From the NCBI GenBank assembly GCA_014649155.1, contig BMSM01000020.1:1-64000 (forward strand): a stretch of 64,000 bases of DNA, written 5' to 3'. This document shows, piece by piece, positions 8,384 through 16,192 of this stretch. The notes beneath the pieces were generated by a model. It made no database searches and had not been told where the DNA came from. It worked only from the letters and a program-made list of their open reading frames with translations. A program made the translations under genes and the position numbers. Positions within the stretch are counted from its first letter, which is position 1; the number at the start of each line of letters is the position of its first letter. The stretch is from Streptomyces griseoviridis (lineage in GTDB: Bacteria; Actinomycetota; Actinomycetes; Streptomycetales; Streptomycetaceae).

Positions 8384-9364
8384 ATGGTGAACGGGCAGTG
8401 GTACCCACCGGAGTGGCCGGACCGCATCCGCGCGCTGGCAGACGGCACCCTCACCCCCGTCGTCCCCAGACGCGCGGCCACCGTGCTGCTGCTGAGGGAC
8501 CCGGGGCCGGCCGTCCACCTGCTGCGCCGCAGCACCTCCATGGCGTTCGCGGGCGGCGCGTACGCCTACCCGGGCGGCGGCGTCGACCCGCGCGACGACG
8601 ACCGCGCGGTCGGCTGGGCGGGCCCCCCGCGCGCCTGGTGGGCCGAGCGGCTCGGCGTCGCGGAGAGCGCCGCGCAGGCCATCGTCTGCGCGGCCGTCCG
8701 GGAGACGTACGAGGAGGCGGGCGTCCTCCTCGCCGGGCCGGACCCGGAGTCCGTCGTCGGGGACACCACCGGTGACGGCTGGGAGGCCGACCGTGCCGCG
8801 CTGGTCGCCCGGGAGCTGTCCTTCGCGGAGTTCCTGGACCGGAGAGGACTCGTCCTGCGCTCCGATCTGCTGGGCCCGTGGGCGCGCTGGATCACCCCGG
8901 AGTTCGAGGCCCGGCGCTACGACACCTGGTTCTTCGTGGCGGCCCTCCCCGAGGGGCAGCGCACCCGCAACGCCTCCACGGAGGCCGACCGCACGGTGTG
9001 GACCACCCCGGCCGAGGCCGCCGCCGGGTACGACCGGGGCGAGCTGCTGATGATGCCGCCGACGATCGCGACGCTGCGGGCGCTGACGCCGTACGGCACG
9101 GTGGCGCAGGTGCTGGCGGGCGCGGCCGGCCGGGACCTGACGCCGGTGCTGGCGCGGGCCCGCATGGAACGCGGCGAGCTGGTGCTGTCGTGGCCGGGGC
9201 ACGAGGAGTTCACCAGACACGTACCGACCACCGGCCGGGCCGTTCCGGCCACCACCACGGACCGGGCCGTTCCGGCCACCACCACGGACCGGGCCGTTCC
9301 GGCCACCACTACGGACCGGGCCGTTCCGGCCACCACCGACCGGACCGGGGGACTTCCCGCATGA
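8384..9364 (+). CDS. Nudix hydrolase with C-terminal 9-residue repeats
   Basis: This 326-residue Nudix protein has its signature split: GGGVDP is separated by about 35 residues from the helix RETYEEAGVLL that carries the metal-binding glutamates. That layout occurs in the NUDT19-like and actinobacterial long Nudix subgroup. A WITPEFEARRYDTWFFVAALPEGQ segment follows. The last 35 residues are an almost exact repetition of RAVPATTTD (three full copies and one of eight residues) encoded by 27-bp tandem repeats, and look disordered. The stop overlaps the next ATG (ATGA), so it is coupled to the metallo-beta-lactamase-fold gene. The substrate is probably a CoA or nucleoside-diphosphate derivative, but this is inference. 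Confidence 0.9.
   Translation: MVNGQWYPPEWPDRIRALADGTLTPVVPRRAATVLLLRDPGPAVHLLRRSTSMAFAGGAYAYPGGGVDPRDDDRAVGWAGPPRAWWAERLGVAESAAQAIVCAAVRETYEEAGVLLAGPDPESVVGDTTGDGWEADRAALVARELSFAEFLDRRGLVLRSDLLGPWARWITPEFEARRYDTWFFVAALPEGQRTRNASTEADRTVWTTPAEAAAGYDRGELLMMPPTIATLRALTPYGTVAQVLAGAAGRDLTPVLARARMERGELVLSWPGHEEFTRHVPTTGRAVPATTTDRAVPATTTDRAVPATTTDRAVPATTDRTGGLPA
9236..9340 (+). repeat. 27-bp in-frame tandem repeat, 3.9 copies
   Basis: Three 27-bp units (9236-9262, 9263-9289, 9290-9316, the last with one C-to-T change) and one 24-bp unit (9317-9340) lie in frame at the 3' end of the Nudix gene. Near-identity suggests recent expansion and strain-to-strain length variation. Confidence 0.95.
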
Positions 9365-10194
9365 CCGACGCGACCGCCCTGCCCGGACAGCCGCGCGGCG
9401 GGGCGCTGAGCGGGCCCGCCACCGCGCGGGCCGTCAACGTCCTCGCGCACAACGCCTCGCCGATGACCCTGGACGGCACCAACACCTGGATCGTCGCCGA
9501 GCCGGACTCCGAGCTGGCCGTGGTGATCGACCCGGGCCCGCTGGACGACGGGCACCTGCGGCACGTCGTGGACACCGCCGGGCGGGCCGGCCGGCGCGTC
9601 GCCCTGACGCTGCTGACCCACGGGCACCCCGACCACGCCGAGGGCGCCGCCCGCTTCGCCGAGCTGACGGGGACGCGGGTGCGGGCGCTGGACCCGGCGC
9701 TGCGGCTGGGCGACGAGGGGCTGGGCGCCGGGGACGTGGTGACGGTCGGCGGCCTGGAGCTGAGGGTCGTACCGACGCCGGGGCACACCGCCGACTCGCT
9801 CAGCTTCCACCTGCCCGCCGACCGGGCGGTGCTGACCGGGGACACGGTGCTGGGGCGCGGCACGACCGTCGTCGCCCATCCCGACGGCCGGCTCGGCGAC
9901 TACCTGGACTCGCTGCGGCGGCTCAGGTCGCTCACGGTCGACGACGGGGTGCGCACGGTGCTGCCGGGACACGGGCCGGTCCTGGAGGACGCCCAGGGGG
10001 CCGTGGAGTACTACCTCGCCCACCGCGCCCACCGCCTCGCCCAGGTGGAGACGGCGGTCGAGGACGGCTACCGGACGCCCGCCGAGGTCGTCGCCCACGT
10101 CTACGCGGACGTCGACCGCTCCCTGTGGCCGGCGGCGGAGCTGTCGGTACGGGCGCAGCTGGAGTACCTGGAGGAGCACGGGCTCATCCGCTGA
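9361..10194 (+). CDS. metallo-beta-lactamase-fold hydrolase (LACTB2-like)
   Basis: This 277-residue MBL-fold metalloenzyme shows LTHGHPDHAEG (HxHxDH) near residue 82, PTPGHTADS for the next histidine, LTGDTVLG for the bridging aspartate and VLPGHGP for the last histidine. A winged-helix-like tail follows (DRSLWPAAELSVRAQLEYLEEHGLI). The arrangement matches the LACTB2/RNase-like or hydroxyacylglutathione hydrolase-like branch. The start ATG 9361 overlaps the Nudix stop, so the two are translated together. A nuclease or thioester hydrolase activity is possible; the sequence cannot decide. It is convergent with crp, with only 33 bases between stop codons. Confidence 0.9.
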   Translation: MTDATALPGQPRGGALSGPATARAVNVLAHNASPMTLDGTNTWIVAEPDSELAVVIDPGPLDDGHLRHVVDTAGRAGRRVALTLLTHGHPDHAEGAARFAELTGTRVRALDPALRLGDEGLGAGDVVTVGGLELRVVPTPGHTADSLSFHLPADRAVLTGDTVLGRGTTVVAHPDGRLGDYLDSLRRLRSLTVDDGVRTVLPGHGPVLEDAQGAVEYYLAHRAHRLAQVETAVEDGYRTPAEVVAHVYADVDRSLWPAAELSVRAQLEYLEEHGLIR

Positions 10195-10234
10195 GCCCGC
10201 GCCGGGGGTGGTGGGGCCGGGCCGGGCTCAGCGG
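10188..10234. terminator. hairpin spanning both stop codons of the MBL gene and crp
   Basis: A perfect 12-bp inverted repeat (10188-10199 with 10223-10234) brackets the 33-bp convergent gap. Each arm contains one gene's stop codon. It probably terminates both transcripts, although no T-tract follows. Confidence 0.65.
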
Positions 10235-10902
10235 GAGCGCTTGGCGAGCCGCTCCACGTCCAGCAGGATCACCGCGCGGGCCTCCAGGCGGAGCCAGCCG
10301 CGCTGGGCGAAGTCGGCCAGCGCCTTGTTGACCGTCTCGCGGGACGCGCCGACCAGCTGGGCCAGCTCCTCCTGCGTGAGGTCGTGCACGACGTGGATGC
10401 CCTCCTCGGACTGCACGCCGAACCGGCGGGACAGGTCCAGCAGGGCGCGGGCGACGCGGCCCGGGACGTCGGAGAAGACCAGGTCGGACATGGCGTCGTT
10501 GGTCTTGCGCAGCCGACGGGCGACGGCGCGCAGCAGCGCGGTGGCCACCTCCGGCCGCACGTTCAGCCAGGGCTGGAGGTCGCCGTGGCCGAGGCCCAGC
10601 AGCTTGACCTCGGTCAGTGCGGTGGCGGTCGCCGTGCGCGGACCCGGGTCGAACAGCGACAGCTCGCCGATCAGCTCGCCGGGGCCCACGACGGCCAGCA
10701 TGTTCTCGCGGCCGTCGGGCGAGGTGCGGTGCAGCTTGACCTTGCCCTCGGTGACCACGTACAGGCGGTCGCCCGGGTCCCCCTCGTGGAACAGCGAGTC
10801 ACCGCGAGCGAGGGTCACCTCACTCATGGAGGCGCGCAGCTCGGCGGCCTGCTCGTCGTCGAGCGCCGCGAAGAGCGGGTTGCGCCGCAGAACGTCGTCC
10901 AC
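10228..10902 (-). CDS. crp: Crp, cyclic-nucleotide-binding transcription regulator
   Basis: This 224-residue CRP/FNR-family regulator, in Streptomyces, binds cAMP and controls germination, growth and secondary metabolism. The N-terminal beta-barrel carries the ligand cassette IGELSLFDPGPRTATATA (Glu and Arg-Thr of the phosphate-binding cassette present) near residues 72-90. A long dimer helix follows, then the winged helix with recognition segment TQEELAQLVGASRETVNKALADF near residues 173-196. GTG 10902 begins VDDVLRRNPLF and is preceded by AGGAGAG on the minus strand. The frame stays open far upstream, but that part lies antisense to nth and is a shadow. The gene is divergent from nth. Confidence 0.96.
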   Translation of the reverse strand: MDDVLRRNPLFAALDDEQAAELRASMSEVTLARGDSLFHEGDPGDRLYVVTEGKVKLHRTSPDGRENMLAVVGPGELIGELSLFDPGPRTATATALTEVKLLGLGHGDLQPWLNVRPEVATALLRAVARRLRKTNDAMSDLVFSDVPGRVARALLDLSRRFGVQSEEGIHVVHDLTQEELAQLVGASRETVNKALADFAQRGWLRLEARAVILLDVERLAKRSR

Positions 10903-11214
10903 GAGTTCTCTCCTATTCGACCTGCTCAGGGGAGCTTTCTCCCCGGTGGTTCCAGGGGACCGAGGTGCCCATTGTGCGGGACGGTCCAAACAGTGTGATC
11001 TGTCACAAGGATGCCGCACTGGTGTCCCGGGGTACGCGGCAGGGGTCCAATCGGGCGCCGATCTTCGGGGCCCGGGGCGGTTGTCGGTGCCGGGCCGTAG
11101 GCTGGCCGGGTGTCCAAATCGCCGGTGAGAGCGCAGGCCGAGGGGGCTGGGCAGGTGGCTGCACGTCGTGATTCCGCTGTGGGCGAACAGAGCCCCGATG
11201 GCGGTAGGAAAACC
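10903..11214. promoter_or_regulatory. divergent crp / nth intergenic region
   Basis: This gap of about 310 bases (105 bases shorter if nth starts at 11110) holds the promoters of both genes. A palindrome TGTGA-TCTG-TCACA lies at 10994-11007. It looks like a Crp half-site pair but with a 4-base instead of a 6-base centre, so autoregulation is only suggested. Codon bias between 11110 and 11214 is poor, supporting non-coding status. Confidence 0.5.
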
Positions 11215-12207
11215 ATGAAAACGCTCCGCGGCGAGACGGCCGCCGGGAAGGCCGCCGGCGAACCCGAGGCGGGGGAGACCGCCGCCGAGAAGCCCGCCGC
11301 CAGCAAGCCGGCGGCGAAGAAGCCCGCCGCCAGGAAGCCGGTCGCCAGGAAGCCCGTCGTCGCCCCGGAGAAGGCCACCGCCACCGTCAAGGGCGCGGGC
11401 CCCGCGAAGAGCGTCGCCGCGACCTCGCCGCGCGAGGAGTCCCGTACCGCGCTGGTCCGCCGCGCCCGCCGCATCGACCGCGAGCTGGCGGAGGTCTACC
11501 CGTACGCCCACCCCGAGCTGGACTTCGAGAACCCCTTCCAGCTCCTGGTCGCCACGGTCCTGTCCGCCCAGACCACCGACCTGCGGGTCAACCAGACCAC
11601 CCCGGCCCTCTTCGCCAAGTACCCCACCCCCGAGGACCTGGCCGCCGCCAACCCGGAGGAGGTCGAGGAGATCCTCCGCCCGACCGGCTTCTTCCGGGCC
11701 AAGACCCGGTCGGTCATAGGGCTGTCCAAGGCGCTCGCGGAGGAGTTCGGCGGTGAGGTCCCCGGCCGCCTGGAAGACCTGGTCAAGCTGCCCGGCGTCG
11801 GCCGCAAGACCGCCTTCGTCGTCCTCGGCAACGCGTTCGGGCGCCCCGGCATCACCGTCGACACCCACTTCCAGCGCCTGGTGCACCGCTGGCAGTGGAC
11901 CACCGAGACCGACCCCGACAAGATCGAGGCCGCGGTCGGCGCCCTGTTCCCCAAGAGCGCCTGGACGGACCTCTCCCACCACGTCATCTGGCACGGCCGC
12001 CGGATCTGCCACGCCCGCAAGCCCGCCTGCGGCGCCTGCCCCATCGCCCCGCTCTGCCCGGCGTACGGCGAGGGCGAGACCGACCCCGAGAAGGCGAAGA
12101 AGCTGCTCAAGTACGAGAAGGGCGGCTTCCCCGGACAGCGGCTCAACCCGCCGCGGGCGTACCTGGACGCGGGCGGCACGCCGGCGCCGCCCCTGGGGCG
12201 TTCCTGA
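11215..12207 (+). CDS. nth: endonuclease III (DNA glycosylase/AP lyase)
   Basis: This base-excision repair enzyme removes oxidised pyrimidines and nicks AP sites. Here it has 330 residues with an Ala/Lys/Pro-rich N-terminal extension of about 75 residues (repeated KPAAKKPAARKP-like units) before the usual domain. The helix-hairpin-helix LPGVGRKTAFVVLGNAFG with the catalytic Lys, the catalytic Asp in VDTHFQRL and the iron-sulfur loop with four cysteines (C-x6-C-x2-C-x5-C in ICHARKPACGACPIAPLC) are all intact. ATG 11215 was preferred because TAGGAAAA precedes it; GTG 11110 gives 365 residues but codon bias is poor in the added part. The basic tail probably aids DNA binding. It is divergent from crp. 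Confidence 0.93.
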   Translation: MKTLRGETAAGKAAGEPEAGETAAEKPAASKPAAKKPAARKPVARKPVVAPEKATATVKGAGPAKSVAATSPREESRTALVRRARRIDRELAEVYPYAHPELDFENPFQLLVATVLSAQTTDLRVNQTTPALFAKYPTPEDLAAANPEEVEEILRPTGFFRAKTRSVIGLSKALAEEFGGEVPGRLEDLVKLPGVGRKTAFVVLGNAFGRPGITVDTHFQRLVHRWQWTTETDPDKIEAAVGALFPKSAWTDLSHHVIWHGRRICHARKPACGACPIAPLCPAYGEGETDPEKAKKLLKYEKGGFPGQRLNPPRAYLDAGGTPAPPLGRS

Positions 12208-12310
12208 TGCCGCACGCCCCGGCCGGGCGGGACGCCGCGCATACCGGCGCCCGGACGGCGGAACGATCTCGGGGACACCGGGCGTTGGACACGACAGAAC
12301 GGGGGTGGCG

Positions 12311-13000
12311 ATGACGCGTGCGAGCGACATGCGGGAGGTCGCGCTCGACCGGGCCGGCCTGCCCGCCTGGCTGGAGCCGGTGGCGCGGGCGGTGGACACC
12401 GTACGGCCTTCCGAGCTGAGCCGGTTCCTGCCCCCCAAGGACGGCGGCGGACGGCAGTCGGCCGTGCTGGTCCTCTTCGGGGAGGGAGAGCGCGGGCCCG
12501 AGCTGCTGCTGATGGAGCGCGCCGGTTCGCTGCGCTCGCACGCCGGACAGCCCGCCTTCCCGGGCGGCGCGCTCGACCCCGAGGACGGCGACCCGCTGGG
12601 CGACGGCCCGCTGCGCGCCGCCCTGCGCGAGGCCGAGGAGGAGACCGGGCTCGACCCGGCCGGCGTGCGCCTCTTCGGCGTGCTGCCGAAGCTGTACATC
12701 CCCGTCAGCGGTTTCGTCGTCACGCCCGTCCTGGCCTGGTGGCGTGAGCCCAGCCCGGTCGGGGTCGTCGATCCGGGCGAGACGGCCCGGGTCTTCACGG
12801 TCCCCGTGGCCGATCTCACGGACCCCGCCAACCGGGCCACCACCGTCCACCCCAGCGGCCACCGGGGTCCGGCGTTCCTGGTCGAATCGGCCCTGGTGTG
12901 GGGGTTCACGGCCGGCATCATCGACCGGCTGCTGCACTTCGCGGGCTGGGAGCGGCCCTGGGACCGCGGCCGGGAGGTCCCGCTGGACTGGCGCGCATGA
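12311..13000 (+). CDS. Nudix hydrolase, CoA pyrophosphatase type
   Basis: This 229-residue protein carries both the Nudix box (GGALDPEDGDPLGDGPLRAA continuing to LREAEEETGLDP) and the upstream NuCoA-like motif RSHAGQPAFPGG. Together they define CoA/acyl-CoA diphosphatases such as NudL and NUDT7. It would cleave CoA to phosphopantetheine derivatives and 3',5'-ADP. The start is ATG 12311. It lies between nth and the membrane protease gene, in the same direction with a gap of about 100 bases on both sides. A neighbouring Nudix protein at 8384-9364 belongs to a different subgroup. The family call is strong; in vivo specificity is inferred. Confidence 0.9.
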   Translation: MTRASDMREVALDRAGLPAWLEPVARAVDTVRPSELSRFLPPKDGGGRQSAVLVLFGEGERGPELLLMERAGSLRSHAGQPAFPGGALDPEDGDPLGDGPLRAALREAEEETGLDPAGVRLFGVLPKLYIPVSGFVVTPVLAWWREPSPVGVVDPGETARVFTVPVADLTDPANRATTVHPSGHRGPAFLVESALVWGFTAGIIDRLLHFAGWERPWDRGREVPLDWRA

Positions 13001-13095
13001 CAGGGTGGGCGCCGTGCCGTGCCCACCGGGGGGACGCGCCCCGGGCCCGCGAGCGGGCCGAAGTGAGCGGATCGACGAGGCGAGGCTAAGAAGCG

Positions 13096-14295
13096 GTGAA
13101 CGTGCTGGACATCCTGTTGCTGGTCGCCGCCGTCTGGTTCGCCGTCGTCGGCTTCCGCCAGGGCTTCGTCGTCGGCATCCTGTCGGTGATCGGTTTCCTC
13201 GGCGGCGGCCTGGCCGCCGTCTACCTGCTGCCCGTCGTCTGGGACCTGCTGACGGACAACGCGGAGGTGCAGACCACGGCCGCGGTCGTCGCGGTCGTCG
13301 TCGTCATCGTCTGCGCCTCGGTCGGGCAGGCCCTCACCACCCATCTCGGCAGCAAGCTGCGCCGGCACATCACCTGGTCGCCGGCGCGCGCCCTGGACGC
13401 CACCGGCGGCGCCCTGGTCAACGTCATCGCCATGCTGCTGGTCGCCTGGCTGATCGGCTCGGCCGTCGCCGGCACCACCCTGCCGACCCTGGGCCGGGCG
13501 GTGCGCGACTCCAAGGTGCTCACCGGCGTCGCCGAGGCGCTGCCCCAGCGGGCCGACGGCTGGTTCACCGACTTCTCCTCCATCCTCGCGCAGAACGGCT
13601 TCCCGCAGGTCTTCAGCCCGTTCTCCGACGAGCCGATCGCCGACGTCGACCCGCCCGACCCGGCGCTCGCCCGGAGCGCCGTCGCGGTGCGCGCCCAGCG
13701 CTCCATCGTCAAGGTCGTCGGCACCGCCACCGGGTGCGGCAAGGTGCTGGAGGGCACCGGCTTCGTCTTCGGCGAGCGCCGCGTGATGACCAACGCGCAC
13801 GTCGTGGGCGGCGTCGACGAGCCCACCGTCCAGATAGGCGGCGAGGGCCGCACGTACGACGCGACGGTCGTCCTCTACGACTGGCGGCGCGACATCGCCG
13901 TCCTCGATGTGCCGGACCTGCGGGCGCCGGTGCTGCGGTTCGCCGAGGAGGACGCGCGGGTCAACGAGGGCGCCATCGTGGCCGGTTTCCCGGAGAACGG
14001 GTCGTACGACGTCCGGGCGGCGCGGCTGCGCGGGCGCATCACGGCCAAGGGGCCGGACATCTACCACCGGGGCACCGTCGGCCGCGACGTCTACTCGCTC
14101 TACGCGACCGTGCGTCAGGGCAACTCGGGCGGACCGCTGCTCACCCCGGACGGCGAGGTCTACGGGGTGGTGTTCGCCAAGTCCCTCGACGACCCGGACA
14201 CCGGGTACGCGCTCACCGTGGACGAGATCCAGCAGGACATCGCCCAGGGACGGACCGCCAACCAGCAGGTGGACAGCGACAGCTGCGCGCTGTGA
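13096..14295 (+). CDS. MarP-like membrane serine protease (CvpA domain + trypsin-like)
   Basis: This protein has 399 residues. The first 150 form a CvpA/colicin V-production type membrane domain with four hydrophobic helices (LDILLLVAAVWFAVVGF onward). An extracytoplasmic trypsin-like domain follows with the complete triad: His in MTNAHVVGG, Asp in WRRDIAVLDV and Ser in VRQGNSGGPLL. This is the layout of mycobacterial MarP (acid-resistance protease). Two cysteines (TGCGKV and the C-terminal SDSCAL) are placed as in MarP, where a disulfide tunes activity; that link is inference. GTG 13096 follows a weak ribosome binding site. It likely acts in periplasm-side proteolysis or cell-wall homeostasis. 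Confidence 0.92.
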   Translation: MNVLDILLLVAAVWFAVVGFRQGFVVGILSVIGFLGGGLAAVYLLPVVWDLLTDNAEVQTTAAVVAVVVVIVCASVGQALTTHLGSKLRRHITWSPARALDATGGALVNVIAMLLVAWLIGSAVAGTTLPTLGRAVRDSKVLTGVAEALPQRADGWFTDFSSILAQNGFPQVFSPFSDEPIADVDPPDPALARSAVAVRAQRSIVKVVGTATGCGKVLEGTGFVFGERRVMTNAHVVGGVDEPTVQIGGEGRTYDATVVLYDWRRDIAVLDVPDLRAPVLRFAEEDARVNEGAIVAGFPENGSYDVRAARLRGRITAKGPDIYHRGTVGRDVYSLYATVRQGNSGGPLLTPDGEVYGVVFAKSLDDPDTGYALTVDEIQQDIAQGRTANQQVDSDSCAL

Positions 14296-14323
14296 CCGAC
14301 CGGCCTGCGGGCCCGGCGGCGGC

Positions 14324-14509
14324 TCAGTCGCGGGAGTGGCGCAGGCGCACGGAGACCCAGCGGGCGCGGCGGCGCAGGATACGCGGAATCCCCACCACCC
14401 TCAGCTCCGTGCCCGGCATGGGCGGGGCGCCGCCTAGCTGGTGGGGGCTCGGACCGCTCGTGGAGCGGCGGGTGCGTGGTGCGTCACTGTAGTCGTGCGT
14501 CCAGCCCAT
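14324..14509 (-). CDS. small basic hypothetical protein
   Basis: This is an open frame of 61 codons (MGWTHDYSDAPRTRRS...RRRARWVSVRLRHSRD) with ATG at 14509 and a stop just after the MarP-like gene's stop. It is strongly basic, with a C-terminal RRRARWVSVRLR patch, and has no membrane segment or recognised domain. A longer frame continues upstream to 15415, but that is the antisense-like shadow inside the alpha/beta hydrolase gene. There is no strong ribosome binding site. It is kept because the composition and terminal pattern resemble a real small protein and it fills an otherwise empty 340-base gap; it could be spurious. Confidence 0.45.
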   Translation of the reverse strand: MGWTHDYSDAPRTRRSTSGPSPHQLGGAPPMPGTELRVVGIPRILRRRARWVSVRLRHSRD

Positions 14510-14637
14510 ACCCCGACGTGTGCCCCCGCCCCAAGGTCCATAACCGCTCAGGAGACGTCCAATTGGCCTATGCGGCGGGCATGTGGCCGTCCGGGGGACG
14601 CGGGGCCCGGTCCGGGGCACCGGGCGCGTCGCTTCGG

Positions 14638-15588
14638 TCACCGATCGGGTTCGGGGTCCTTCAGCCAATTGATCAGTTCGGTGGAGAAAGCGACCGGGTC
14701 TTCCTCGTGGGGGAAGTGGCCGAGCCCGTCGAACAGCCGCCAGCGGTAGGGGGCTTCGACGTACTCCCCGGAACCGGCCGCGCTCCGGGTGCGCGTCACC
14801 GGGTCGAGCGAGCCGTGCAGATGCAGCGTCGGCACCCGCACCGGCCGCTTCATGCGCCGGTTGAACTGGATGCCGTCGGGCCGGGCCAGGGAGCGCACCA
14901 TCCAGCGGTACGGCTCGATCGAGCAGTGCGCCGTGGACGGGACGCACAGGGCGCGGCGGTAGACCTCCACCGCGTCGTCCTCCGGCGGGCGGGGCCCGGA
15001 CCACTGCCGGATCAGCTTCCCGACCAGCGCGCCGCCGTCGGCGGTGAGCTGCCGCTCGGGGATCCAGGGGCGCTGGAAGCCCCAGATGTAGGAGTTGGCG
15101 CGGGTCTGCCGGGCGTCCCGCAGCATCGCCGAGCGCCAGCGGCGCGGATGCGGCATCGAGGCCACCGCGAGCCGCCGGACCAGTTTGGGGCGCATCGTGG
15201 CGGCCGTCCACGCCAGATAGCCGCCGAGGTCGTGGCCGACCAGCGCGGCGTCCGGCTCGCCGAGCGAGCGGATCACGCCGGTGATGTCCAGGGCCAGACC
15301 GGCGGGGTCGTAGCCGCGCGGGGTGCGGTCGCTGCCGCCGACGCCGCGCAGATCCATCGCGACCGCGCGGAAGCCCGCGTCGGCGAGCGCGCCGAGCTGG
15401 TGCCGCCAGGTCCACCAGAACTGCGGGAAACCGTGGAGCAGCAGCACCAGCGGCCCGTCACCCAGCTCGGCGATGTGGAACCGGGCGCCGTTGGCGGCGA
15501 CGTCACGGTGGGTCACCTCGCGTCCGTCCGGCAGGGCCGGCAGTACGGGGGAGGCAGGCTGCGCCGGGGGAGGGGCGGGGTCCGTCAT
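14638..15588 (-). CDS. alpha/beta hydrolase, epoxide-hydrolase type
   Basis: This 316-residue alpha/beta-hydrolase-fold enzyme has HGFPQFWWTWRHQLGALADAGFRAVAMDLRGVGGSDRTPRGYD near residues 53-95, nucleophile elbow VGHDLGGYLAW (Asp nucleophile as in epoxide hydrolases and dehalogenases) and catalytic histidine in GLGHFPHEEDP. A SLDPVTRTRS segment supplies the acidic partner region. ATG 15588 overlaps the stop of the upstream holin-like gene by 4 bases, so the two are co-translated. The pairing of a soluble hydrolase with a small membrane protein recurs in Streptomyces, but no functional link is known to me. Substrate unknown. Confidence 0.9.
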   Translation of the reverse strand: MTDPAPPPAQPASPVLPALPDGREVTHRDVAANGARFHIAELGDGPLVLLLHGFPQFWWTWRHQLGALADAGFRAVAMDLRGVGGSDRTPRGYDPAGLALDITGVIRSLGEPDAALVGHDLGGYLAWTAATMRPKLVRRLAVASMPHPRRWRSAMLRDARQTRANSYIWGFQRPWIPERQLTADGGALVGKLIRQWSGPRPPEDDAVEVYRRALCVPSTAHCSIEPYRWMVRSLARPDGIQFNRRMKRPVRVPTLHLHGSLDPVTRTRSAAGSGEYVEAPYRWRLFDGLGHFPHEEDPVAFSTELINWLKDPEPDR

Positions 15589-16121
15589 GAGGACGAGCGT
15601 GCCACAGCCTCGACGGCCGCGGGGGACCGGTCCGCGGCCCGGCCCTTGCCCAGGGCCCTGGCCCCGTCCGCGGCGCCCGGCTCGGCCGGTTCGGGACGCG
15701 GGTGCGGCTTCGCGTTCTGCAGGACGCCCGCGGACCGCTTGACGGAAGCGGCCACCTTCTGCGGGCCCTTGCCCTTCTTCGCCTTCTTCGCGAAGACCAC
15801 GCCGATCAGCGCGAGGACGACGGCGACGAGCACGTTCGCCGCGAAGGAGAGCAGGAAGCAGATCGCGAGGTTCCAGTGGCTCCAGGTGCGGATGCCGTAG
15901 GCCAGGGCGAAGTTCAGCATCGGGAGCGAGAACATCAGCAGGGCGCCCGCCAGGGAGAACGCGCCGCCACTGGTGGCGCCGCGCTTGACGTCCTGCTTGA
16001 GCTGCGCCTTGGCCAGGGCGATCTCGTCGTGCACGAGCGCCGACATTTCGGTGGTCGCCGAGGCGAACAGCTGGCCGATGCTGCGTTCGCTGCCGACCGG
16101 GCTGCCGTCGGGTGCGCTCAT
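15585..16121 (-). CDS. phage-holin-family (DUF1469-type) membrane protein
   Basis: This 178-residue protein has an N-terminal soluble stretch (SIGQLFASATTEMSALVHDEIALAKAQLKQ) followed by two strong membrane helices at about residues 53-75 and 82-110. A Lys-rich loop (FAKKAKKGKGPQK) and an Ala/Pro-rich disordered tail follow. The pattern matches the actinobacterial holin-X / YqjE-like superfamily; despite the name these chromosomal members are not known to lyse cells. It is the promoter-proximal gene of a two-gene unit with the alpha/beta hydrolase (ATGA overlap). No phage genes are nearby, so a prophage origin is not supported. Confidence 0.88.
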   Translation of the reverse strand: MSAPDGSPVGSERSIGQLFASATTEMSALVHDEIALAKAQLKQDVKRGATSGGAFSLAGALLMFSLPMLNFALAYGIRTWSHWNLAICFLLSFAANVLVAVVLALIGVVFAKKAKKGKGPQKVAASVKRSAGVLQNAKPHPRPEPAEPGAADGARALGKGRAADRSPAAVEAVARSSS

Positions 16122-16192
16122 CGCGGTCTCCCTCTTGTGCTTCGCTGCGGACTCTTCGCGTACGGTGCTGTCTTCTGTACCGTCTCGTCAGA

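Noticed and set aside
10903..14067. Long upstream extension of the crp frame on the minus strand
   Set aside because: It lies antisense to nth, the Nudix gene and the MarP-like gene; the crp protein is complete from GTG 10902 with a good ribosome binding site.
14510..15415. N-terminal extension of the small protein at 14324-14509
   Set aside because: It runs inside the alpha/beta hydrolase gene in a different frame on the same strand; composition is Arg/Pro-rich shadow.
15585..16121. Holin-like gene as a sign of a prophage
   Set aside because: No phage structural, integrase or lysin genes nearby; this membrane family is chromosomal and widespread in actinobacteria.
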